Positions 58,261-64,000 of a DNA stretch of 64,000 nt are shown one piece after another. Location of the stretch: contig CM057002.1 of assembly GCA_029891345.1 (NCBI GenBank), positions 65,614,590 through 65,678,589 of the forward strand. Direction: 5' to 3'. Below the pieces are notes generated by a model that made no database searches, was not told the DNA's origin, and saw nothing but the letters and a program-made list of their open reading frames with translations. The position numbers and the translations under genes were made by a program. The DNA comes from Dryococelus australis. Its lineage: Eukaryota > Arthropoda > Insecta > Phasmatodea > Phasmatidae. Every line of letters begins with the position of its first letter. Positions within the stretch are counted from its first letter, which is position 1.

Positions 58261-58615
58261 AGCTGATATGGGAAAGGCCCAAGTTAAACACATGCCCACA
58301 TCAGCAACTCTTGCAAAAAAAAAAGGACCCCCAGAGGCCACAATGTGTGGAAAGCAGACCGAACCTGCAGCTGCTCAGACTACCATGCTGCCTAGATGCT
58401 GGCAATGCCCTGTCAGACATTTTCGTAAGGACTGTATGGTGTACCAAAGCAAATTTCAGGGCAGACACATAACCAAATCCAGAATTTCAGACCAAATAAA
58501 GGCAACAGCCCCCATGTGGCATCCAAAGATTCTACCCCATCTAGCATCCAAAGAGACCACCCATTTGGGAAGTGGGCAGTTTGAGAAGTCCAAAGGACCA
58601 CAGCAAAATAAATGA
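58244..58615 (+). pseudogene. Gypsy nucleocapsid with a degenerate zinc knuckle
   Basis: A 123-codon frame with 'CWQCPVRHFRKDC' at about 58396-58436. A retroviral-type CCHC knuckle is C-x2-C-x4-H-x4-C; here the second gap is three residues, so the knuckle is one residue short and probably non-functional. Basic and Pro/Gln-rich sequence surrounds it, as in nucleocapsids. Confidence 0.65.
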
Positions 58616-59209
58616 GGAACCACGAGTGGCCATACTACAGGAGAACACGGTCATAAGGGACCCACGAAGAATCACTGCAGCAATGGAAAGGAAGGAAATT
58701 TTGTTTACCTTGGATACTGCAGCTAACACTATTTTCATATAAAGATACAAAGAATGTAAATTCCAACATAATTTCAGAACTAGGTAGAGCCAGTCAATAA
58801 CACAACCATGTGCATGGCCCAGGAAGGGACTCGACTTCCCACAGATGGAGAAACAACCCTGAATTTAAGGATTGAAGAATGAGTCCATACCCTCAAAATT
58901 CTACATCACAGAACAGCTGAAGAAGGCGGTTATTCTGGGACAGTCTTGGCTCTCAGCAAGATGCTATCATTGACTGCCAACATGGGCATGTCTACTAAGC
59001 GGCAACTAAGAGAAGGTGGTGATATGGAGGAAGTTTGCCAAGTCTGGACTACAGGAAGCCATAAATGGGGATGACCTAAACCATCAGCAGCCCAAGTGCA
59101 CCAAAGTGTGTTCAAACAGAGGAGCATGCTACGGAAGACGGCAACCATTGCTCATGAGATTCATTTGGTCAGCTTTCAAATTATCCATAATAGACCCCAG
59201 CATAAGTAT
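58616..59209. other. Between gag and RT; protease not recognised
   Basis: The expected protease segment is too decayed to see. Confidence 0.4.
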
Positions 59210-59756
59210 CAGCCAAGAGAAGAGCCATAATCAAGCAGCAGATAGAAAAACTGCAGCAGCTGTGCATCATTGAGCTGTCGGACTCTCCTTATAATGCTCA
59301 AGTTTTCCTTGTCTCTAAGGATGGCACCTTATGGTTCTGCATTAATTACTAGGACCTGAACCAAATCACCGAGCTGGTAGCTCTCACATCCATCAATTTG
59401 GAGCACATGCTCAAGACACTAGGGGAAGCCAAAATTTTCAGCTCCCTTGGACATGCGGTGCTGTTATTGACAGATACCAGTGCATCCGGAATCCAGACAC
59501 TATACAACCTACACCGCTCCCAATGGGTGAGCATTCAATTCAACGTAATGCCTTTGGTCTTAAAAATGACCTTACCACATTTCAGCACCTCATGGCTACT
59601 GAAGTACTAACAGAGTACATAAAGGAATTCTGTTATGCCCACCTAGACAATTTTATCATTTTTTCCGAAGACTGGCAGGAACACTGGAGGCACCTGCAAC
59701 TACAGGTAGTTGTCGACAAAGTGAGCACTCTTAAAATTTCCTGCCCCTTTCAATAA
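59210..59756 (+). pseudogene. Gypsy reverse transcriptase relic
   Basis: Reads 'IKQQIEKLQQLCIIELSDSP' and 'YNAQVFLVSKDGTLWFCINY', a stop at 59350-59352, then 'DLNQIT' and 'INLEHMLKTLGEAKIFSSL'. After a frameshift near 59520 it gives 'NAFGLKNDLTTFQHLMATEV' and 'FCYAHLDNFIIFSEDWQEHW'. All are standard Ty3/Gypsy RT blocks in order. The catalytic Y-L-D-D is H-L-D-N (59640-59651). RNase H does not follow. Confidence 0.9.
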
Positions 59757-59778
59757 CGGAGGAACAGGAATATGTGCT

Positions 59779-60440
59779 ATGCGGCCACTGCACTGTAAGG
59801 ATGGTTACTGCCCTCTGAGAGGCTGCCTAGACTGTGCTCCCAATTTAGGAACCCCCCTAATTTGCCATCCACGGCTGTGTCCCCTCTTACTGTACACCTA
59901 CTGCCTCCACTTCTATTTCTGCTTCCCTTATGCCGCACTATTGGAGGGCAGTCAGACAGGCCTTTGCTCTTGTCTGGGAAATTGTGGGGACCATGCAGAT
60001 GTCCAATGGAGTTTACGCTTGGTTGCAAGAAAAAGCCACACCACACAGAAAGGCTCCATGCTCAACTCATTAACCCAACCAGCTGATTCAGAGCTGAGGG
60101 AGGACCAAGACGGCTTCTTCCAACTTGAAGAGTTCTCTCCCTTCCCTCCCATGCCACCAAACAGCCACCAACAAGCAACTCGACTCAAGCCCACAGGAAA
60201 AGGAGTTTGCAGACTTTTAACCCTCTCTCACTACATGTTGGTAAATACGTACATCCCAGCAAGGGTTTACACCCACCCCTCGAACAAACCAGCTCCTCCT
60301 CGAGCCCAGAGGGCAACCGTTTCTGAGCTTATATCCCAGAAAGTCCAGGCATCTGAACTCCCCATCAAAAGGGCTCATGCTTCTCAGCCCTCAGGTGAAG
60401 AAGCCACTGATACTGGCCAACAATAGCAGCTCCATCACAG
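59779..60440 (+). pseudogene. Gag-like region, copy 2
   Basis: The first 300 bases duplicate 57590-57900. The longest frame runs 59779-60426, with an overlapping alternative at 59862-60086 and an open minus-strand frame at 59777-60046. The later part is rich in Pro, Ser and Gln with 'QRATVSELISQKVQASELPI'. The true gag frame is uncertain. Confidence 0.45.
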
Positions 60441-61560
60441 ATGAAGCATTAATCGTTCAATGAATGTACACCATGGCACTTGATACCTTATAGCCATTAC
60501 GATCATGAACCTGGCAAAAGAACTGCCTTATGGAACAATGCTATACAAGTACTATCACTCTAATCATACTATATATTATGCTAAATGACTACAGCTCATC
60601 CCACGTGCTTCTACCAACTACAGGAAAAACACCAAAGATGTCTAGCAGGATGTGTTCTCGCCAGAGACATGGAAGATACTTGGTTTCCCGGACTGTTCCT
60701 GACCTGTCCTCCCTCTACTAAGAGTATTTAAACCCAAGGAAGGATTGAACCAAGCATGTGGTTTCAACTCGAACGCACCTTGTATGCACCTTAAACACCA
60801 GGTATTTTAAGCGGCTGCACAACACGCCAGCCTCCCTGACGCACAAGACAGACAGAATGTTGCCACACCACAGAAGATGGCCGAGCGCCTGAGGCCATAT
60901 CCCGAGTGCACGAGAATAGTTCTCCCACTCCGCGCACTCCAGGCAGATGTCAAAGGGGCACATCAAGCCTCCCACTCTGGCCTGTCGCGCACTCCAGAGG
61001 AGCCGCATATAATGCAGTGCCCGGCTGTGGTCGGGAGTTATTGTCTCCAGTAGCTCGTCTCAACACTTCTTGTGCTGGGGAGCTCTACTGTCTTAGGCCC
61101 TCATGGTCCTCTCCAAGAACTCCCAGTTCTCCAGTGGCTGCTGCCACCACCTACCAGATGCATCGCTATCTCCTCGTAATCGCAGTCACCAGAAGCTTCT
61201 TCTGCACAAAGACAACGACCATCAACTTAACACTCCAGTTGTTGACACCTCCTGGGTCTTCAGTCACCACTACTTGCTGGTAGTGGCTCCCTTATTAAAG
61301 TTAGGGCCTCTTCTAGGCAAACCCCAATAGTAGTAGTTGCAACAGTCAGTTTATTTTACCCTTGCATCTAAGTAGACTTAGGAGCAGGTCACCTTCACCC
61401 GTAAACTGTGTAGTCTAATTTACTTCTGCAGCACAGACCTATTGGTAGCACGTACAAGTCACCTAAGTATTTATTGCTTTAATAAATACTTAACATATCC
61501 AAGAGTTCTTTGTTATAGTTGTATAACCTATCAAACACTAGTATTCAACGTCAAAGGGCA
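60441..61560 (+). repeat. LTR-like region
   Basis: Contains TATTTAAA (60724), ATATAATGCAGTGCCCGG (61007), GCAGGTCACCTTCACCCG (61384, the motif shared with 2307 and 47240) and AATAAATACTTAAC (about 61481). The layout of TATA-like box, leader and AATAAA suggests one or two degenerate LTRs. Ends and target duplication were not resolved. Confidence 0.4.
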
Positions 61561-62755
61561 AGCAAGTGACGGAGCATTAATAAACCAAGAGTAGGATGTC
61601 AGACCCCCATCAAGGGCCTGTCCATCAATACACACGCCTCATCTTTCGATGGCCACCCATTCTGTAAAGCTCGGTGCTCAGAACGGTAGAGCCTCCACCA
61701 TTAGGACACACCCCACAGAGGCGTGACAGCCAACCTAAGATGTATCACTTACCGGAGCACCTAGATAAGGTGCTGGCAGAGATAGCTGCTTGGGATTGGA
61801 GGCCCTACGTCTGTGGACCACACCCGGTAGTGGCAGGAAGGCGGTTTACAACCCACAACTCCAGATGCTTGCACTGTTTGGAGCCAGGGAACCCCCCGCC
61901 AGCCATTGTCGGCCTTACATGCCTAAGTTAGGGATCTACCATTGCTTCCAGTTAGCTGGAAATCAAGTGTACTATACGCCTATGCCACTCAATAGCTGGC
62001 ACGGAGCTCTGAGGGTAGAAAAGATGGCAGAGTTGAGTGCCGCCAAGCAGGTCTATGCGGCAAACCTCGTCACGGCGGGAGTCAACACTCCTCGGGGGCA
62101 TAAGCTGAAAAGGAAACTGTTACACCTCTTAGCCCAATGACCCTTCCGGGTATTCTCGTGAACTTCTTAAATTTCTCCAGTTCATCGTATTCTCTCTCGT
62201 TACATTGAGGAGACGCAGCTTTCCTTTAAGTTTGCCATTTTCCTTTTGCTGTTTTTGGGGAGGCATATTCCCAGAGGCTCATGTTATAAAAATGTTTACT
62301 TTAACCTGACGCATGCCCTATCAGACTGACTTGGCACGTTAGTCGAGGAGTTTGACCGCTAAACCAAAAACTGATTAACTGAGTTTAGATAGCTCGGGGT
62401 GTTGACTAGAACTTACTCACTCCTGCTCCTCAATGTTGTGGTCGGGATAGGTATAGCTTTAGGCGTGACAAATTTGGTCGATGCCGGAATGGATGTTCCG
62501 ACGAGCTTCTTTAAGACCAGGACATTTATTCCAAGTTTCTGGGAAAATCTATCGGCAGATCTATATGTCGATCTCGACAGTCAGCTTCCTGCAGATCGAG
62601 ACAAGCAGTTTGAAACAATGGGGAGCAAAATGTGTCCAAATAGCTATTCTAAACGCACTATCGGTTCGAGACCTCCCTACCTCGGCAATCCTCGGGTTTT
62701 ACTGACCACCCCACCACAACTTGCTTCCCCTTCCTGCTGGTGTTCAGGCAGGTAA
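61561..62755 (+). pseudogene. Post-LTR leader and unidentified frames
   Basis: CAGAACGGTAGAGCC (61678) matches 2593, placing this after the LTR-like segment in both relics. Frames 61674-61931, 61790-62140 and 62399-62755 overlap or abut. They include 'KLGIYHCFQLAGNQVYYTP' but no family motif. From 62309 the sequence resembles the start of the 37.1-kb block (TGACGCATGCCC, GGGGTGTTG). Probably retroelement-derived. Confidence 0.35.
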
Positions 62756-64000
62756 CGTGACGAATGCAAACACATGCTGTGCCTGCAATAATGTATAAAC
62801 TGTGCGTTTTAAGTTGTTAGCAAACGCATAAAAGTGCACATACATATATCTATTATTTATACATTGTCTTATTTAAAACAAATACTATTCCATTTATTTA
62901 AGTGTAACGCAGGATATTTAGAGTGGAATTTCTCGATATGGCTACTATCTCATCGTAGACACTTGGCGAAGAAAATGGTGACACGGTCAATGGTTATTTG
63001 TTATACACACAGGTTGGCTGTTGAAAATATTGCTCATTTTAAAGGAACATACTGTTTCAAGTATAAAAACTACTGTTAAAAGATGAGATAATTTGTTACA
63101 AAGTATTCCCTCTTCCCTCTATCAGTCATTTCAAATAACGTTCACTGTGATGTATGTAACAAAATGTATAGAAGACGATACGTAAAATATAATTTTAATA
63201 AATAAAACTGTAAAGTTTGCTTAGAAAATTACCTTAGGCCTAAACAACAAATCTTACATACTACAGTGTGCAATTGATTTGTTGTAGGAATGCAGGAATT
63301 CTCATTACTAGTGAAGTGACGTGCTTCGTACACAAAGACTGTATGTAGCCTATATAGTTATAGAAAAAATGATAGAAGCTGCCCATTTAATTAGTTTTAT
63401 TAATGCATGTAGGTATGAGGAGTTTGGGGGGGGGGGGGGGTGCGCTTTAGTTTACAACGTCTTTCATGAGACGACATCATTTTGATGCTCTTAAAAGTGT
63501 GTGGCATTTTGAGTTGCATATTGTTTTGATGGAGCAATGGTAAATTTTGCCCGTATGGAAATAACATTTACATTATTGCAACTTCAATGAAAAACAAAAT
63601 GCGATACATATGTCGCTGTTCGTATTCATACAGATACAGCAGTATACACACGCACACTATCCTAAGATAACCTTACACTTGTTGCATTTACGATATAGAC
63701 AAAAAATATTATTCACGCACTACAAAAGTTTGGAAAGTGCGGCTTTTTCAGGCCACGTGCATTGCAATAGTTATAGTAATGTTTTACAAATATGTTATTT
63801 ACAAAACACGCAAACTTACTGTTTGTAAACACCGCAACCTCTTGAACACGTGATTTTCTAGGGTAATCCTTGAATGTGTACTTCACTAAAATCACGTTTG
63901 TTCGTTGCTAGCATTAAATAAATTATTTGCAGACTTATTCAGTACAATCAATACTGTGCACATTTTATGAAACTAACAAACTTTACTACATACATTATAT
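62756..64000. other. AT-rich, unassigned
   Basis: Holds a G15 run at 63426-63440. No ENPP upstream exon, RNA gene or transposon coding segment was recognised. Confidence 0.45.

Larger units (their letters stand above)
57521..60440 (+). mobile_element. Ty3/Gypsy retrotransposon relic with duplicated gag-like segment
   Basis: Plus-strand gag-like sequence (57572-58260), nucleocapsid (58244-58615), a gap with no protease seen, RT (59210-59756), then a second copy of the gag-like segment (59779-60110). The segment at 57600-57900 and that at 59790-60080 share long near-identical stretches, including CTTATGCCGC/GCACT and GACCATGCAGATGTCCAATR. The second copy abuts the RT fragment, so RNase H and integrase are missing. 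Confidence 0.75.

Overview
This is eukaryotic genomic DNA, AT-rich and packed with old transposable elements, with one host gene I can recognise. Phase-consistent GT-AG introns of several kilobases, a tRNA-derived SINE family, pogo/Tigger, hAT and mariner DNA elements, and BEL/Pao and Ty3/Gypsy retroelements together suggest a large-genome arthropod, most likely an insect. I cannot name the species. No bacterial-type operons, rRNA or credible tRNA genes are visible.

Host gene: an ENPP-family (ectonucleotide pyrophosphatase/phosphodiesterase, ENPP4/5-like) gene runs on the minus strand. Two internal exons (56752-56958 and 53207-53446) encode the C-terminal part of the catalytic domain, including the HGYDN metal-ligand motif. 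A candidate last exon at 39016-39137 encodes a membrane anchor and short tail. A second candidate last exon (49863-49975) sits inside the same 14 kb intron and fits the same splice phase. The upstream exons (signal peptide, nucleophile, first metal ligands) were not found and probably lie beyond the right edge.

Layout, left to right. 0.6 kb: SINE copy 1 with target-site duplication. 1.9-5.0 kb: rearranged Ty3/Gypsy relic. 5.0-8.2 kb: AT-rich, unassigned. 8.2-10.4 kb: Tigger/pogo element with broken transposase. 10.5-10.9 kb: pogo-type MITE with a SINE inside. 11.6-14.3 kb: two copies of a non-autonomous hAT-type family, one with a perfect 8-bp target-site duplication. 15.6-16.8 kb: a second hAT-type non-autonomous element next to a (TA)n tract. 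18.2-19.0 kb: GC-rich promoter-like block, perhaps a solo LTR. 19.7-20.8 kb: second Tigger relic. 21.1-21.6 kb: mariner-like relic. 23.7-25.7 kb: BEL/Pao relic split by SINE copy 3. 26.0-30.0 kb: tandem dimer, an inverted repeat and a GC-rich retroelement-like block with an array of seven 14-bp palindromes. 30.8-34.5 kb: full-length hAT element with terminal repeats and target-site duplication. 34.8-38.6 kb: Gypsy protease relic, GC-rich repeat blocks, a second hAT C-terminus and the partner inverted repeat. 39.0-57.0 kb: the ENPP gene, whose introns hold a DUF7869-type relic, an LTR-type relic and a further TE-like gene relic. 57.5-62.8 kb: degenerate Gypsy sequence with a duplicated gag-like segment. 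62.8-64.0 kb: AT-rich, unassigned.

Apart from the ENPP gene, nearly every coding segment is a decayed transposon gene with stops, frameshifts or lost catalytic residues. The most interesting points are the two possible ENPP last exons, the intact outer architecture of the 3.7-kb hAT element, the palindrome array at 28.5 kb and a hammerhead-ribozyme-like core in an inverted repeat pair at 26.7 and 38.4 kb. I found no convincing wholly new biological system; the two ENPP 3' ends are the lead most worth testing.
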